A stretch of 64,000 bases of DNA from Alphaproteobacteria bacterium CG1_02_46_17 (GTDB lineage Bacteria; Pseudomonadota; Alphaproteobacteria; Micavibrionales; Micavibrionaceae): positions 1 to 64,000 of the forward strand of contig MNUG01000009.1 in NCBI GenBank assembly GCA_001871905.1, given 5' to 3'. Below, one piece after another: positions 63,672 to 64,000 of the stretch (positions are counted from its first letter, which is position 1; every line of letters starts with the position of its first letter). The notes beneath the pieces are model-generated. The model did no database searches and was not told the origin of the DNA. It saw nothing but the letters and a program-made list of their open reading frames with translations. The translations under genes were made by a program, and so were the position numbers.

Positions 63672-64000
63672 ATGCACGATCTTAAAGCTCTTCGGGACAA
63701 TCCGGAACAATTTGACCAAAACTGGGCCCGTCGCGGATTGGAACCTCAGACCCCGCCCATTCTGAAGCTGGATGAAGAGCGCAGGTCATTACAGACTGAA
63801 TTGCAGGCTTTGCAATCACGTCGCAATGAAGCGTCCAAGGAAATCGGTGCGGTGAAGTCCAAGGGCGGGGATGCCCAAGCCTTGATGGATGAAGTGGCTT
63901 CGATCAAGGACAAGATGACGTCTTTGGAAGAGCAGGAACGTGTTAAGGCTGATGAACTGACTGAGTTGCTGTCGTCTTTGCCGAATATGTTGGCGGAAGA
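63672..64000 (+). CDS. serS: Seryl-tRNA synthetase (partial, 3' end off the window)
   Basis: The first 109 codons are present: MHDLKALRDNPEQFDQNWARR, then the two-helix antiparallel coiled coil of SerRS (LQALQSRRNEASKEIG ... SSLPNMLAEE), which binds the long variable arm of tRNA-Ser. ATG at 63672, AGGA site upstream. Confidence 0.92.
   Translation, partial: MHDLKALRDNPEQFDQNWARRGLEPQTPPILKLDEERRSLQTELQALQSRRNEASKEIGAVKSKGGDAQALMDEVASIKDKMTSLEEQERVKADELTELLSSLPNMLAE

Noticed and set aside
1-64000. CRISPR array
   Set aside because: No regularly spaced direct repeats of 20-40 bp and no cas gene were seen.

Overview
The window reads as chromosomal DNA of a Gram-negative alphaproteobacterium with mid-range GC. 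Evidence is the LPS gene kdsB, two Yej-type peptide-binding proteins with the yejB/E/F transporter genes, a class 2 pyrD, PPDK, a malic enzyme fused to a phosphotransacetylase-like domain, an alphaproteobacterial-type sucB, and N-formylglutamate amidohydrolase. The long prepilin and compact pilus locus recall Micavibrio-type (predatory) alphaproteobacteria. That placement comes from pattern memory and is not proven.

Layout. 1-1444: the 5' part of a membrane-bound spermidine-synthase-like protein (cut by the window edge), then a TraX-like protein. 2.4-11.8 kb: yejF, a GNAT, a PAS histidine kinase with a CheY-like regulator, two tandem CheY-like regulators, an M20 amidohydrolase, yejE, yejB and a histidine-phosphatase-fold protein. 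12.4-20.3 kb is a tightly packed minus-strand block: pgsA, pyrD, a membrane protein with a degenerate EAL domain, a YejA-like binding protein, kdsB and an O-antigen-ligase-like membrane protein.

20.6-38.1 kb is the centrepiece: a plus-strand type IV pilus locus. In order it holds the assembly ATPase with an MshEN-like N-domain, the platform protein, a GspL-like (PilM plus PilN) fusion, PilO-like and PilP/MshK-like proteins, an ABC ATPase, a TPR protein, a prepilin-peptidase remnant keeping only the cysteine domain, PilT, PilU, a secretin lipoprotein, an ABC-2 permease, a membrane-anchored helical-repeat protein, a membrane AraC-type regulator and a major prepilin. The ABC ATPase, permease and repeat protein look like a counterpart of Myxococcus PilGHI. 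A zinc-finger (CoiA-like) protein follows the pilin.

39.6-49.2 kb: sucB, a small ORF, a GNAT, an AT-rich type II restriction-modification pair, ppdK, and a minus-strand block of a PAS-EAL phosphodiesterase, ygfZ and a HAD hydrolase, then tRNA-Phe(GAA). 49.4-64 kb: a heptosyltransferase-like GT9 enzyme, a lipoprotein, a second YejA-like protein starting head-to-head with a macro-domain protein, a small hypothetical, a class A penicillin-binding protein, a 148-bp palindromic element, mgtE, maeB, a hypothetical, a NUDIX hydrolase, an RsuA/RluB-type pseudouridine synthase, tRNA-Leu(GAG), lipB, N-formylglutamate amidohydrolase and the start of serS.

How it fits together. The pilus locus encodes extension, retraction, an outer-membrane pore and its own regulator. 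Cyclic-di-GMP probably feeds in through the MshEN-like domain; one intact and one degenerate EAL protein lie nearby. The split Yej system fits uptake of oligopeptides or cell-wall peptides, and the M20 amidohydrolase downstream of yejBE could process them. No CRISPR array, rRNA, integrase or transposase was seen.
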